Shown piece by piece: positions 15,147-25,737 of a stretch of 64,000 bases of DNA. The notes under the pieces were generated by a model. That model had not been told where the DNA came from and searched no databases. It saw nothing but the letters and a program-made list of their open reading frames with translations. The stretch's first letter is position 1. Every line of letters begins with the position of its first letter. The DNA comes from Rhodococcus rhodnii (GTDB lineage: Bacteria > Actinomycetota > Actinomycetes > Mycobacteriales > Pseudonocardiaceae), in the NCBI GenBank assembly GCA_000720375.1, contig JOAA01000023.1, forward strand, positions 62,001-126,000, in the 5' to 3' direction. Position numbers and translations under genes: made by a program.

Positions 15147-16730
15147 CTACAACGTTACGGCTCGTGCGAAGAACTCGACACCGTCCGGCTCTGCGGAGAA
15201 GGACCGGACGGCGTTCACGACACGCTGTACGGGGATAGCGTCCTCGTAGATGTCGAGGACCTTGCCCAGTTTCTGGTGCCACTGCCTGCCGTCCTCGCTC
15301 AGGTTCTCCGCCCCGTGCCAACTGCTCGCCTGGAACAGACAGCCGCCCAGCACCGCCAGGATGCTGGCGACGTTGTCGGCGATGGTCAGCGCTTTACGGG
15401 CCGAGTTCAGGCTCATGCTGACGACGTCCTGGTTGCCCGCGTTCGACGCCAACGACTTGACCGAGGCCGGCGCCATCAGGTCGAGGTTCTCCGACGCGAT
15501 GCTCGTAGCCAGATACTGGGTCCCGCTGAGCCCGGATGACAGCCCGCTGTCGCTCCACGCAAGGAAGTCCGGCAGATCCCCGTTCAGGTGCGGATCGACC
15601 AGCCGGTTGATCTGACGCTCGGCGAGCACGCCGATCTCCCCCATGGCGATGCCGAGGTAGTCCGACGCCATCGCGAGGTACTGGCCGTGGAAGTTGCCGC
15701 CGTGGAACGTTTCCTCCGCGGTGTCGAAGAAGAGCGGGTTGTCGTTGCTCGAGTTGAGCTCCTGCTCGATGACGCGACGGCAGAAGGCCATTGTGTCGAG
15801 CACCGGTCCGAGAATCTGCGGGATGCACCGCAGGGAGTAGGCGGACTGAATGTAGAGACCCACGTCCTGGACGCCGGACAAGCCACCGGAACGGTCGGTG
15901 ATGTCGTTCATCAGATCCACGTGCTCACGAGTGAGAGCACTGCCGTTGATCAGGTTCCGCAGCGCGCTGGCGACGGCGATCTGGCCCGGGTGCCCCTTCA
16001 GTTCGTGCCCTCGCGCGTCGAACGCACGGCTGCTGCCTCGCAAGACCTGCACGAATACTGAACCGAGGAACACTGCTTGGTTCAGCAGCCGCTCGGCCCG
16101 GTGCATTGCGAGCGCGGCCGTGCCCGCCGACGCGGACGTGCCGTTGATCAGCGCGAGGCCCTCCTTGAAACCGAGTTCCAGCGGTTTCAAGCCGGCTTCG
16201 GCGAGCACCTCGCCAGCGTCGCGCTCGACGCCGTCGACAACGACCGCGCTCTCGCCGATCAGCGGGAGAGCCATGTGGCACAACGGGGAAATGTCGCCGC
16301 TGGCACCCAGCGACCCCTGCTGCGGGATCACCGGATGGATACCGCGGTTCAGGAACTCGACCAGCAGCGCGACGGCGTCCTCGCTGGCCCCGGAGTAGCC
16401 GCGGACAAGGCAGTTCACCCTGGCCAGCAACACGGCGCGGGTCGCCGCGTCGTCGAGTCGCTTCCCGGCGCCCGAAGCGTGGTTGCGCAGCAGGTTCACC
16501 TGCAGCTCGGTCCTTTTCTCCGGCGGCACCACCACATGCGCGAGTTCGCCGAACCCGGTGTTGACGCCGTAGATCGGGCGCCTTTCCTGGCCCCACGTCT
16601 GGACACGTTCATGCGTCGCGCGCACGCGGTCCAAGCAGGCGCCGTCGACCGCGACAGCGCGTTTCTCGACGGCAACGGCGTGCACATCCTCCAAGGTGAG
16701 CTGGGAGCCGGTCAAGACAAGCGCGGACAT
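15147..16730 (-). CDS. MIO-type aromatic amino acid ammonia-lyase or 2,3-aminomutase
   Basis: 527 residues from ATG 16730, with AGAGGGG upstream. The prosthetic MIO group would form from Ala143-Ser144-Gly145 (QQGSLGASGDISPL). Other active-site elements are Tyr54 in IYGVNTGFGEL, Asn in ELNSSNDNPLFF, and NAGNQDVVSMSLNSARKA. The NQD reading, where histidine lyases have a His-Glu pair, points to Tyr or Phe as substrate. The substrate-selectivity position reads Arg-Asn-His (82-84), with a histidine as in tyrosine-specific enzymes of enediyne pathways. It yields cinnamate/coumarate or the beta-amino acid; sequence cannot separate the two. It lies 20 bp after the NRPS termination module in the same operon, so it most likely supplies or modifies a building block. 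Confidence 0.88.
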   Translation of the reverse strand: MSALVLTGSQLTLEDVHAVAVEKRAVAVDGACLDRVRATHERVQTWGQERRPIYGVNTGFGELAHVVVPPEKRTELQVNLLRNHASGAGKRLDDAATRAVLLARVNCLVRGYSGASEDAVALLVEFLNRGIHPVIPQQGSLGASGDISPLCHMALPLIGESAVVVDGVERDAGEVLAEAGLKPLELGFKEGLALINGTSASAGTAALAMHRAERLLNQAVFLGSVFVQVLRGSSRAFDARGHELKGHPGQIAVASALRNLINGSALTREHVDLMNDITDRSGGLSGVQDVGLYIQSAYSLRCIPQILGPVLDTMAFCRRVIEQELNSSNDNPLFFDTAEETFHGGNFHGQYLAMASDYLGIAMGEIGVLAERQINRLVDPHLNGDLPDFLAWSDSGLSSGLSGTQYLATSIASENLDLMAPASVKSLASNAGNQDVVSMSLNSARKALTIADNVASILAVLGGCLFQASSWHGAENLSEDGRQWHQKLGKVLDIYEDAIPVQRVVNAVRSFSAEPDGVEFFARAVTL

Positions 16731-16750
16731 ACGTTCCCCTCTTCGTTCGT

Positions 16751-19700
16751 TCAGGATTTCCCGGGGCCGGCCAGTCGCTCGGCGACGATCGCCCCGATAC
16801 GGGCAAGGGATTCGGGCTCGGTCATGCCTTCGTGGGTGCAGGCCACGCCGTGGACCTCGATCTCGCCGGTGACATGAGCAGCCCACGACTCCGGCGCCGG
16901 GTTGCCCCGCAACGGGTCGGCGGTGGCCGGAAACAGCAGCAGGTCACCGGTGAACAGGCCAGGGCGGAACCGGGCTACGAGCTCGAGGTTGTTGCCGAGG
17001 ATGCCGGTCAGCGAAACCAGATGCCGCTCGGTCATCCCGGATGGGACCCGGACCTGGTCGCGCAGCAGATGCAGTGCGCGTGCGGGGGTCATCGGGCGCG
17101 TGTGGTCGGCTTCGGCGAGTTCACCGCCGAACAGGTTCACCAGTCCCCGCAGCATGTCCGTCTCCCATCGCGGCGGCGCGATGTCCGGCCGGTTCGGGTA
17201 CGCGTCCAGCACCGCGAGAAGTCCGACATCCGCGCCTCGTCGCTGCAGTTCGGTGGCGATGGCATGGGCCACCAGCCCGCCGAACGACCAGCCGAGCAGG
17301 AAATACGGCCCATCCGGCTGGATCTTGACGATCTGGGCGACGTAGTCGGCGGCCATCTCCTCGATCGACACCGGCAAGGGTTCGGGTCTTGCCAGGCCGC
17401 GTGCCTGGATGGCGTAGAGCGGCCTGTCCGGGCCCAGGTGCCGGATCAGTCCCGAGTAGCACCAGCCGATTCCGCCAGCCGGGTGGATGGCGAACACCGG
17501 TGTGCCGGAACCGCTGCGGCGCAACGGCAACACCGCCTCGAACGTGCTGTCCGGGTCGTCCGCGTCCAGCCGCTGAGCCAGGACTGCCGCAGTGGGTGCC
17601 TGAAAGACCGTCTGCAGACCGATTTCCGCGTCAAGCGACTGACGGACCCGTTCAACGAGCCGCATCGCGAGCAGCGAATGCCCACCCAGATCGAAGAAGT
17701 CGTCCTCGACGCCCACCCGGGGCAGACCGAGCACCTCGGCGAACATCTCGGCGACCATGTGCTCGCGCGGGGTCCGCGGCGCGAGCTCCCCGCCGGGCCC
17801 GGCATCCGGCGCCGGAAGGGCGCGCCGGTCCAGTTTCCCGTTCACGGTAAGCGGCAGCTCGTCGACCATCACGACCGCCGCGGGAACCATGTGCGCGGGT
17901 AGCCGGTCCCGCGCAAGCTGGCGCAATTCCGCTGTGCCGGCACCGTTCCCGGCCGGCACGACGTAGGCGACCAGCCGCTGGTCGCCGGGCCTGTCCTCCC
18001 GGGAGATCACCGCCACCTGCGACACCCCGGGGTGTTCGCACAGCACGGCTTCGATCTCGCCGGGCTCCACCCGGAAGCCGCGCACCTTGAGCTGGTGATC
18101 GACGCGGCTGACGAATTCCAGCTCGCCGTCCGGCCGCCAGCGGACCAGATCGCCCGTCCGGTACATCCGCGAACCCGGCGGGCCGAAGGGACACGCCGGG
18201 AAGCTCGCCGCGGTCAGCCCAGGGCGGCGAAGGTAGCCCCGGGGAACTCCCGCACCGGTGATGTAGAGCTCGCCGACCGCGCCGACCGGCACCGGCAGCA
18301 GACCGGCGTCGAGTACGTAGAGCCGGGCGTTGATCACCGGCGAGCCGATCGGCGCCACCTTTCCCGTCGCCGGGGCCAAAGCGCCGCTCATCGTGGCGCA
18401 GATGGTGGTCTCGGTGGGGCCGTACACGTTGATCAACCGCCGGTGCCCGGCCCATCGGTCCACGACATCGGCGGAGGGCGCCTCACCGACCACGATCATC
18501 GTCAGGTCCGATGGCAGGGTGTCGTCGACCGGGAGGGTCGCCAGCACCAGCGGGGACAGCGTCACGTGAGTCGGTCGCACTTCCCGCAGGAGCTGCGCCA
18601 GCGGTGCACCCGGCAGCAACCGCTCGGCCGGGGCGGTCACGAGCGTGCCACCCGTCAACAGCGCCATGCACACTTCCCACAGCGCCCCATCCCAGCTGGG
18701 AGACGAGAACTGCAGCACCCGGCTGTGCGCGTGCACGCCCAGCCGCTCCCGCTGGCTCGCGACCAAACTGGACAGTCCGGCATGCGGTACGTCCACTGCC
18801 TTGGGGGTGCCGGTGGATCCGGACGTGTAAATCACGTACGCCCGGTTCTGCGGCCGTAACGGGACCAGAAACTCGCTGTCCGGCTGGCGTTCCAGGGCGG
18901 CGAGCGTGTCCGAGTGGTCGAGCCGCAGGACTTTGGTGCTGGGCAGCCGCTCCGCCGTCTGCGTGGTGGTGAGGATCAGCGCTGGGCGGGCATCGTCCAT
19001 CATGAACTCGAGGCGGGCCGCGGGCAGTTCCACATCCAGCGGAAGGTATGCGGCACCGGACTTGAGCACGGCCAGCATCGCCACGACAAGTCGCGCCGAA
19101 CGCGGCAACGCCAGTGCCACGATCTGCTCGGGTCCGACGGCCAGGTCGGTCAGCAGCCGCGCCAGCCGGCTGGACTGCGCATCGAGTTCGCGGTAGGTGA
19201 GGCCGCTGTCCCCGTCGGCGATGGCGATGTTGTCCGGAGTGAGCTTTACCTGGTCTTGGAAGAGTTCCGGCAACGTGCGCACGGCAACAGGGGCGGCGGT
19301 GTCGGTGAAGCGCGACAGCAACTGGTGACGCTCGTCGTCGGTGAGCAGGTCGATGCCGCCGATCGGCGCCGCCGGATTCGCGGCCACTGCCGTCAGCAGG
19401 CGGATCCAGCGCGCCACAAGTGTTTCCACGGTGTCGTGGTCGAAAAGGTCCGTTGAGTACTCGACGAGTCCGCTGAGTCCGCCGTCGTCCTCACGGAGGT
19501 CGAAACTGAGGTCGAACTTCGCGATTCCGGTCTGCGCGGGGAAAGGATGAGCCGCGGACGCCAGACCCGCAATGCCCGGGCTGGCACCGGGTTGCAGCAC
19601 GAGCATGACCTGGAACAGCGGATGGTGGGCCAGTGAGCGAACCGGGTTCAGCTCCTCGACCAGGTGCTCGAACGGCAGGTCCTGGTGTTCGTAGGCGTCC

Positions 19701-20653
19701 AGAGCGTGTTCCCGGACCTGGTCGAGCAGCTGCGTGAACGTGGCTTCACCCGACACTTCGGCGCGGAACACGAGCGTGTTGACGAAAAAGCCGACCAGAT
19801 CGTCCAGTGCCGCGTCGGTGCGTCCGGCGATCGGGCTGCCGATCGGGATGTCCTTGCCTGAGCCGAGCCGGAACAGCAACGCGGCGAGCCCGCCCTGCAG
19901 CACCATGAACAAGCTCGCGCCAGCGTCACGTCCCAACTGAGCCAGCGCGTGGTGCAGGTCGCGGTCCAGCCGGAAGGACAGGTAACCGCCGCGATGTGTG
20001 GCGACGGCCGGGCGGCTGCGGTCCGCGGGCAACTCGATGGCGTCCGGCAGGCCGGCCAATCGCTTTGTCCAGTAGGCGAGTTGGCGGGCGGAGAGGCTCT
20101 CGGGATCGTCCGGGTCGCCGAGCAGATCGCGCTGCCAAAAGGTGTAGTCCGCGTACTGCACGGGCAACGGATCCCAGTCGGGTGCGCGTCCCTCGATGCG
20201 AGCGCGGTAGGCGTGGCCGATGTCGCGCGCGAGTGGTGCCAGCGACCAGCCGTCCCCGGCGATGTGGTGCAGCAGAACCAGAAGGACGTGGTCGTCGGCG
20301 GCCAGTCGAAGCAGCGAAGCCCGCATCGGTACCTCGGCGGCCAGGTCGAACGGCTGGCGGGCGAGTTCGCTCAGCACGTCGGCCAGCTCGTCGGAAGCGA
20401 CCGTCCGAACCTGCCAGGGGACACGGCTTCCGGTCAGGATCCTTTGCCAAGCACGGGGTCCGTCGTGGCCGACGATGGTGCGCAACGATTCATGCCGGGC
20501 CATGACGTCGTCCATGGCTGCGTGCACAGCCTCTGGATCGAGCGGTCCCGTGATCCGCACCGTGAACGGCAGGTTGTACGTGGCCGAAGGACCGTCAAGC
20601 TGGTGCAGGAACCAGAGCCGCTGTTGCGCGAACGACAAAGGGATCGCGGTCAT
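16751..20653 (-). CDS. NRPS termination module, C-A-T-TE, aromatic-like pocket
   Basis: 1300 residues. Condensation domain (1-430): [20 protein letters not shown] with His129, His130 and Asp134. Adenylation domain (about 450-950): [18 protein letters not shown] motif, [36 protein letters not shown]. Carrier domain: [16 protein letters not shown] near 985. Thioesterase: GWSFGG with Ser1123 and His1274 in THEGM. Aligning by eye to GrsA, the pocket residues read D-G-W-T-I-V-V-I-C plus Lys, closest in style to phenylalanine-type codes, so a bulky or aromatic residue is likely. The start overlaps the stop of the upstream NRPS by four bases. The TE resembles EntF/DhbF-type domains, so simple hydrolysis, cyclization or oligomerization are all possible. 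Confidence 0.9.
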   Translation of the reverse strand: MTAIPLSFAQQRLWFLHQLDGPSATYNLPFTVRITGPLDPEAVHAAMDDVMARHESLRTIVGHDGPRAWQRILTGSRVPWQVRTVASDELADVLSELARQPFDLAAEVPMRASLLRLAADDHVLLVLLHHIAGDGWSLAPLARDIGHAYRARIEGRAPDWDPLPVQYADYTFWQRDLLGDPDDPESLSARQLAYWTKRLAGLPDAIELPADRSRPAVATHRGGYLSFRLDRDLHHALAQLGRDAGASLFMVLQGGLAALLFRLGSGKDIPIGSPIAGRTDAALDDLVGFFVNTLVFRAEVSGEATFTQLLDQVREHALDAYEHQDLPFEHLVEELNPVRSLAHHPLFQVMLVLQPGASPGIAGLASAAHPFPAQTGIAKFDLSFDLREDDGGLSGLVEYSTDLFDHDTVETLVARWIRLLTAVAANPAAPIGGIDLLTDDERHQLLSRFTDTAAPVAVRTLPELFQDQVKLTPDNIAIADGDSGLTYRELDAQSSRLARLLTDLAVGPEQIVALALPRSARLVVAMLAVLKSGAAYLPLDVELPAARLEFMMDDARPALILTTTQTAERLPSTKVLRLDHSDTLAALERQPDSEFLVPLRPQNRAYVIYTSGSTGTPKAVDVPHAGLSSLVASQRERLGVHAHSRVLQFSSPSWDGALWEVCMALLTGGTLVTAPAERLLPGAPLAQLLREVRPTHVTLSPLVLATLPVDDTLPSDLTMIVVGEAPSADVVDRWAGHRRLINVYGPTETTICATMSGALAPATGKVAPIGSPVINARLYVLDAGLLPVPVGAVGELYITGAGVPRGYLRRPGLTAASFPACPFGPPGSRMYRTGDLVRWRPDGELEFVSRVDHQLKVRGFRVEPGEIEAVLCEHPGVSQVAVISREDRPGDQRLVAYVVPAGNGAGTAELRQLARDRLPAHMVPAAVVMVDELPLTVNGKLDRRALPAPDAGPGGELAPRTPREHMVAEMFAEVLGLPRVGVEDDFFDLGGHSLLAMRLVERVRQSLDAEIGLQTVFQAPTAAVLAQRLDADDPDSTFEAVLPLRRSGSGTPVFAIHPAGGIGWCYSGLIRHLGPDRPLYAIQARGLARPEPLPVSIEEMAADYVAQIVKIQPDGPYFLLGWSFGGLVAHAIATELQRRGADVGLLAVLDAYPNRPDIAPPRWETDMLRGLVNLFGGELAEADHTRPMTPARALHLLRDQVRVPSGMTERHLVSLTGILGNNLELVARFRPGLFTGDLLLFPATADPLRGNPAPESWAAHVTGEIEVHGVACTHEGMTEPESLARIGAIVAERLAGPGKS

Positions 20654-23600
20654 CGGGACGCACCCCCTTCAGCCCGGCGGGGCGTCAGCCTGGGGCGGTC
20701 GGGCGATCTCCGGCGGAGGCGCCGCACGGCCCCGGCCACTGTGGGTGCCTCGAACAGCGCCCGCATGGGCAACTCGCGGCCGAGTTCGGCGGCGATCCGG
20801 TTCAGCAGCCGGGTGGCCAGCAGCGAATGCCCGCCCAGCGCGAAGAAGTCGTCGTCGACCGAGACCGACGCCAGGCCCAGCACTTCGGCGAACAGGGCGC
20901 AGAGGGCCTTTTCCTCGTCCGTCTCCGGCTCACGGCCCCCGCCGGCACGGTAGTTCGGCGGCGGCAGGGCCGCCTCGTCAAGCTTTCCGTGGGGAGATAA
21001 CGGAAGCATGTCCAGCGTCAGCACGGCGGCCGGCACCATGTGGGCCGGTAGCCGGAGCCGGAGGTGCTCGATCAGCTCGTCGGGGTCAGGGGCATCGCCC
21101 GCCGGTACGACATAGGCGACGAGCCGCACGTCGCCGGGCTGGTCCTCGCGCCGGACGACCACAGCCCGCGTGACGCCGGGGTGGTCGGTGAGCGCGGACT
21201 CGATCTCTTCCGGCTCGATCCGGAATCCTCGGATCTTGACCTGCCGGTCCACGCGTCCGACGAACTCAAGCGAGCCATCGGCTTTCGGTATGACGGCGTC
21301 GCCTGTCCGGTACATCCGTGTGCCCGGCGCGCCGTACGGATCGGCCACGAACCGCTGCGAGGTCAGCGCCGAGCGAGCCAGATAGCCGCGGGCGAGCCCG
21401 GCGCCACCGACGTACAGTTCACCGACGAAGCCGGGCGGAACGGGCCGTAGCGCCGGATCGAGTACTGACGCACGCAGGTGGCGCAGCGGAAACCCAATGC
21501 CCGAACCGGATTCGGCGAAGTCCACTGTGGTGTGTGTGACGTGCACCGTGGTCTCGGTGATGCCGTACATGTTCGTCAGTACCGGATCGCCCGGGTGCCT
21601 GGCGGCCCACTCCCGCAGCCGGGACGCATGGAGTGCTTCGCCGCCGAAGACCACGTGCCGCAGCGCGAGTTCGGCTCCCGCGCCGGCTTCCGCGCCGGCC
21701 AGTTGCTCGAAGGCGCTCGGTGTCTGGCTCAGCACGGTGACCCGCTCTTCGGCGAGCAGCCGCAGCATCGCCGAGGGCGAACGGCTGACCAGGTAGGGCA
21801 CCACAACCAGGCGACCGCCGTGCAGCAGGCAGCCCCAGATCTCCCACACCGAGAAGTCGAACGAGGTCGAGTGGAACAGGGTCCAGACCTCACCCGGTCC
21901 GAGTCCGGGCAACTCGCGGCAGGCGTCGAGGAGCCTGATCACGTTGGCATGCGGTACTTGTACCCCTTTGGGCCGGCCGGTGGATCCCGACGTGTAGATG
22001 ACGTAAGCCAGATTGTCCGGCCGCAGCGGCACAATCGGGGCAGAGTCTGGCGACATTGCTTCCTCGAACCGCAGCACGCCAAGCGTGGCCGGAAGGTCCG
22101 GCAGACGGTCCGGATCGTCGGTGATCAGCAGCACAGGTTTCGCGTCGGAGAGCATGAAGCGGGTCAGCTGGGCCGGATGGTCCGGATCGAGCGGAAGATA
22201 GGCGGCCCCAGCCTTGAGCACCGCGAGCATGGCGACGATCAGGGACGTCCCACGTGGGAGCGACAACGCGACGAGCTGCTCTGGACCGGCTCCCCGCTTC
22301 CGCAACCGGTGCGCCAACCCGTTGGCGGCCGCGTCGAGTTGAGCGTAGGTCAGCCGTTCGGCACCGGACACCACGGCCACCGCTTCCGGCATGCGGGCCA
22401 CCTGCGCGGCGAATCGCGCCGGGATGTGTTCGGACGACTCATCTTGCACCGGCTGCCGGGTCGTGCGGTGCTCGCCAGGGCCAAGCAGGTCGATCGCGCC
22501 GACACGGGTTTCCCCTGGCAGCGCGGCAATCCGGTCGAGCAGCGCCCTGAGACGGTCGAGGTGCGCGCGGGTCTCGGCCGCGGTCAACGCGCCGGGCAGT
22601 GCCTCGACGTGCAGGCGTTCTTCGTGAACGGACACCTTGACGCCGTCGACGGGCCCGGTGGCCACGAGCCGGGTCCGGGATTCGAGACCAGCAAAGGAAA
22701 GTGGGTCGTCGTGGAGCAGGTTGACGGTCAACGCGTACAGCGAGCCGGGATCCGCCAGCCGCCCGATGTCACGGCGTAGATCGGTGAGCGGATAGCCCTG
22801 ATGGCGGACGACGCCGTTCACCCCGCGGCGGGCCGCGGTGATCAGCTCGGTCAGTGTGTGGTGGGGGCGCACCGTGAGCATGAGCGGCAGCACGTTCGCC
22901 GTCATCGCCGGAACCTCCCGGGTCGGGCGAGGGCGACGGCCAGCCAGCACCAGCCCGATGCCTGCCCGCTCCGTACCGGCCAGCCGCTGCGCGTACAGCC
23001 CACAGGCGGCGGCAACAACGACGGGCCACCCTGTCCCTGACTCGGCCCCCAGCCGGGCCAAGCCCTCGACCGTCGCGGCGTCGAGTGGTGCGGATACGTG
23101 GTGCGGGAGCGTCGCGGACATGCCCGCGCCGGTGCCGAAGCCAGGTCCCGGCTGCTCCAGTGCGCTCCCGCATTCCTTTCGCCAGAATGCCTTGTCCTCG
23201 TGGAAGGTCTGCGATTCCCGGTAGTCCTTCGCCGCGGCCACCACTTGCCGCAGCTGCCCGTTGTCGCTTTCACCTGCGGCACCGTTGTAGGCGGCGGCCA
23301 CCCGGTGGTGGAACGTGTGCAGGCCGCGGCCGTCGACGAGCAGATGGTGTGCCGCGGTCACCAGGCGGTGCCGCCCCGGCCCGAGGGTGAGCAAGAGGTG
23401 CCGTGCCATGGGTTCGTTCGTGGGCATTGGGTCCGTGAGCAGCTGGTGGATCGCGTCAGCGGCACTGGACTCCGGATCGGGTTCGGCCGTGAGGTCGAGT
23501 CGTACGAGGGGTTGGTCCATGTCGGGGACTACCTGTTGCCACACTTTGTCGCCGTCGATGGAGAAGCGAAGGCGCATCGCCTCGGTGGCTTCGACGGCCT

Positions 23601-23760
23601 GGCGCACCGCGACCGTGAGCCGCGCGATGTCCAATGGGCCGTCGAGGTCCACGGCTTGTGCGCCGATACAGCCGACGCCGCCGGGCTCGCGAACCTGGGC
23701 ATACCAAATTCCGAGCTGCGCGTCACTGAGCTCGAATTTTGTATTTCCGGTCGGTGGCAT
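20650..23760 (-). CDS. NRPS module, C-A-T, predicted threonine-activating
   Basis: 1036 residues. Condensation domain with HHLLVDG (His138, His139, Asp143), the acceptor type that takes an aryl chain from a free carrier protein, as in DhbF-like synthetases; a cyclization-domain motif is absent, so no oxazoline is expected. Adenylation domain: [86 protein letters not shown]. Read against GrsA the pocket is D-F-W-S-V-G-M-V-H plus Lys, differing by two conservative changes from the threonine code D-F-W-N-I-G-M-V-H. Carrier Ser979 in [11 protein letters not shown]. It is followed directly by the termination module (ATGA overlap). Confidence 0.9.
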   Translation of the reverse strand: MPPTGNTKFELSDAQLGIWYAQVREPGGVGCIGAQAVDLDGPLDIARLTVAVRQAVEATEAMRLRFSIDGDKVWQQVVPDMDQPLVRLDLTAEPDPESSAADAIHQLLTDPMPTNEPMARHLLLTLGPGRHRLVTAAHHLLVDGRGLHTFHHRVAAAYNGAAGESDNGQLRQVVAAAKDYRESQTFHEDKAFWRKECGSALEQPGPGFGTGAGMSATLPHHVSAPLDAATVEGLARLGAESGTGWPVVVAAACGLYAQRLAGTERAGIGLVLAGRRPRPTREVPAMTANVLPLMLTVRPHHTLTELITAARRGVNGVVRHQGYPLTDLRRDIGRLADPGSLYALTVNLLHDDPLSFAGLESRTRLVATGPVDGVKVSVHEERLHVEALPGALTAAETRAHLDRLRALLDRIAALPGETRVGAIDLLGPGEHRTTRQPVQDESSEHIPARFAAQVARMPEAVAVVSGAERLTYAQLDAAANGLAHRLRKRGAGPEQLVALSLPRGTSLIVAMLAVLKAGAAYLPLDPDHPAQLTRFMLSDAKPVLLITDDPDRLPDLPATLGVLRFEEAMSPDSAPIVPLRPDNLAYVIYTSGSTGRPKGVQVPHANVIRLLDACRELPGLGPGEVWTLFHSTSFDFSVWEIWGCLLHGGRLVVVPYLVSRSPSAMLRLLAEERVTVLSQTPSAFEQLAGAEAGAGAELALRHVVFGGEALHASRLREWAARHPGDPVLTNMYGITETTVHVTHTTVDFAESGSGIGFPLRHLRASVLDPALRPVPPGFVGELYVGGAGLARGYLARSALTSQRFVADPYGAPGTRMYRTGDAVIPKADGSLEFVGRVDRQVKIRGFRIEPEEIESALTDHPGVTRAVVVRREDQPGDVRLVAYVVPAGDAPDPDELIEHLRLRLPAHMVPAAVLTLDMLPLSPHGKLDEAALPPPNYRAGGGREPETDEEKALCALFAEVLGLASVSVDDDFFALGGHSLLATRLLNRIAAELGRELPMRALFEAPTVAGAVRRLRRRSPDRPRLTPRRAEGGASR

Positions 23761-23818
23761 CGAAATTCCCCATCATTTCGGTGGCGCGGTGCCGGTGGCG
23801 CGGCGGTAGCATGGCGCG

Positions 23819-24091
23819 GTGACTTCTTTCGATATCCCACCGGAGCGGGAAAGCGTAGTGAACGAGGAGGACGTCAGGGCCTGGCTTGCCGAGTTGCTGG
23901 ACATTGCCGTCGAAGAATTGCCGTCGCCGACCGAAGATCTCATCGACCACGGTTTACATTCGATTGCCATCATGCAATTCGCCGACCGCTGCCGTCGGGC
24001 CGGTGCCGCCATTGATGCCCGGCAACTGGCGGAGCGCCCGAGCATTCAGGAATGGCTCGTCCTCCTCTCCGCCAAGGGGTCGACCGGCTGA
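23819..24091 (+). CDS. Free aryl carrier protein (opposite strand to the cluster)
   Basis: 90 residues from GTG 23819; a later GTG at 23858, giving MNEEDVRAW as N-terminus, is equally plausible. Carrier features: NEEDVRAWLAELLDIAVEELPSPTEDLIDHGLHSIAIMQFADRCRRAGAAIDARQLAERPSIQEWLVLL, with the phosphopantetheine serine in DHGLHSI (family consensus DxGLDSI, so Asp is replaced by His). The C-terminal half matches the ArCP domain of EntB-type proteins. It should be loaded with salicylate by the neighbouring ligase and donate to the threonine module. It runs opposite to all other cluster genes: 58 bp from the divergent NRPS start, and overlapping the ligase 3' end by 46 bp tail to tail. Confidence 0.82.
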   Translation: MTSFDIPPERESVVNEEDVRAWLAELLDIAVEELPSPTEDLIDHGLHSIAIMQFADRCRRAGAAIDARQLAERPSIQEWLVLLSAKGSTG

Positions 24092-25737
24092 GTCGCCGCC
24101 CGTTTCCGTTCAGTCCGCAGGCGGACGACCAGCTGCTGTTTGTTGATCTTCCCGACCGCGGTCAACGGGAGTTCGTCGAGAACGATGAGCCGGTCGGGGT
24201 GCTTGAACTGGGCCAGTCCACGCTCGGCCAAGTGGGTTCTGACGCTGCTGAGCGTCGGACGGCCGTCCGCGGTGGCCACCACCGCGGCGCAGACGGCCTC
24301 GCCGAGCATGGGGTCGGGGAGGCCGACCACGGCGACCTGTGCGACGCCGGGACAGGTGAGCAGGTGCTCTTCGAGTTCAAGGGCCGGTACGTTCTCGCCA
24401 CCGCGGTTGATCACGTCCTTGACCCTGCCCTCGACGACGAGATTGCCGGACGCAAGCCGTCGTACCAGGTCTCCGGTCCGGAAAAAGCCGTCCTCGGTGA
24501 ACGCTGTGGCGTTGTACTCCGCGGCCCGGTAGTAGCCGCGAGGCGTGTACGGGCCACGGGTGAGCAGTTCACCGACGGCACCGGCCTCGACCTCGTGGCC
24601 CTGGCGGTCGACAACGCGGATCTCGTCCGCCGGTGAAAGCGGGCGGCCCTGCGTGGTCTGGACCACCTCGGCCGGATCGTCGAGTCTGGTGAAGTTGAGC
24701 AGTCCCTCGGCCATTCCGAACACCTGCTGGACATGACAGCCAAGCGTTTCCGGAATGCGGCCGGCCAGGTTCGCGTCCAGTTTCGCGCCGCCGACCTGGA
24801 GCAGCCGCAGGCTCGACAGGTCAGCCGGAGCCCATGACGCGGCCTCCACCCACAGCCGTGCGAGCGGGGGCACCAACGCCGTGACCGTGACCCGCTCACG
24901 TTCGATCAAATCGAAGGCGACGTCCGCGCTCGGGGCCGGACACAGGACGACGGTGCCGCCGACACCAAGAGTGCCAAGCAGGCCAGGGCAGGCGAGCGGA
25001 AAGTTGTGCGCCACAGGCAAACAGACGAGATAGCGGTCCTGTGCCGTGACACCGCAGAGCTCCGCGCTCGCGCGTGCGTTGTACGCGTAGTCGTTATGCG
25101 TACGGGAAATCAGCTTCGGTTTGCCCGTGGTGCCGCCCGAGACCAGCAATACCGCGACCGCGGCGGGGTCCACGGGTTCGGTGACCGCCGTGGGGTCGCC
25201 GGCCACGTCAGCCAGACTGGCCCAGCCCGGCTGTCCGCCGAAGCGGCCGAGTTCGCCGTCCACCAGCACATGCCGCACGCTCGGCACCAATGCGGTGACC
25301 TCGTCGGCCAGGTCCCGGTAGTCGAAACCTCGGTCGGTGTCGGCCACGATGTAGCCGACGGCTTCGGCAAGACCGGCGAGGTGCGCGATTTCGGTGCGGC
25401 GATGCGCGGGAAGCGCGAGCACCGGGACCGCGCCGATTCGGGCGAGCGCGAACAGCAACACGACGAACGTCGCCGTGTTGGGTAACTGCACGACCACGCG
25501 GTCTCCCTGCGTGATCCCTCGGTCCAGCAGCCCAGCGGCGACGGCATTGGCCCGTTCATCGAGTTCCCGGTAGCCGATTTGGTCCACACCGGACACTAGG
25601 GCGGTCGTCTCGCCGTACCGCTGAGCCCATTCGCGCAGGAGCTCGCCCAGCGTCTCGTTTCGCCAATAGCCTGCCTCTTGGTACGCAGCGGCGAACTCGG
25701 CCGGCCAGCCGACCGCGCCGTCGATCAGGCCGCTCAC
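24046..25737 (-). CDS. Salicyl-AMP ligase (aryl acid adenylating enzyme)
   Basis: 563 residues from GTG 25737, overlapping the salicylate synthase stop as GTGA; the reading frame stays open upstream, but that part is non-homologous. It is an ANL enzyme of the DhbE/MbtA/YbtE group: LLVSGGTTGKPKLISRTHNDYAYN, QVFGMAEGLLNFT, GRPLSPADEIRVVD, FRTGDLVRR, GRVKDVINRGGENV, LPLTAVGKINKQQL. The aryl-acid recognition motif is HNFPLACPG (Asn245, Phe246, Cys250). In this family Cys at that position goes with salicylate, whereas 2,3-dihydroxybenzoate enzymes carry Ser and usually Tyr. It forms salicyl-AMP and transfers it to the aryl carrier protein. The assignment agrees with the adjacent synthase. Confidence 0.9.
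   Translation of the reverse strand: MSGLIDGAVGWPAEFAAAYQEAGYWRNETLGELLREWAQRYGETTALVSGVDQIGYRELDERANAVAAGLLDRGITQGDRVVVQLPNTATFVVLLFALARIGAVPVLALPAHRRTEIAHLAGLAEAVGYIVADTDRGFDYRDLADEVTALVPSVRHVLVDGELGRFGGQPGWASLADVAGDPTAVTEPVDPAAVAVLLVSGGTTGKPKLISRTHNDYAYNARASAELCGVTAQDRYLVCLPVAHNFPLACPGLLGTLGVGGTVVLCPAPSADVAFDLIERERVTVTALVPPLARLWVEAASWAPADLSSLRLLQVGGAKLDANLAGRIPETLGCHVQQVFGMAEGLLNFTRLDDPAEVVQTTQGRPLSPADEIRVVDRQGHEVEAGAVGELLTRGPYTPRGYYRAAEYNATAFTEDGFFRTGDLVRRLASGNLVVEGRVKDVINRGGENVPALELEEHLLTCPGVAQVAVVGLPDPMLGEAVCAAVVATADGRPTLSSVRTHLAERGLAQFKHPDRLIVLDELPLTAVGKINKQQLVVRLRTERKRAATQPVDPLAERRTSHS

Noticed and set aside
15147..16730. Histidine ammonia-lyase (hutH).
   Set aside because: The NAGNQDVVSM segment is of Tyr/Phe lyase type, and no other hut genes are nearby.
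20650..23760. Cyclization domain making an oxazoline from threonine.
   Set aside because: The motif is HHxxxDG of a condensation domain, not the DxxxxD form of cyclization domains.
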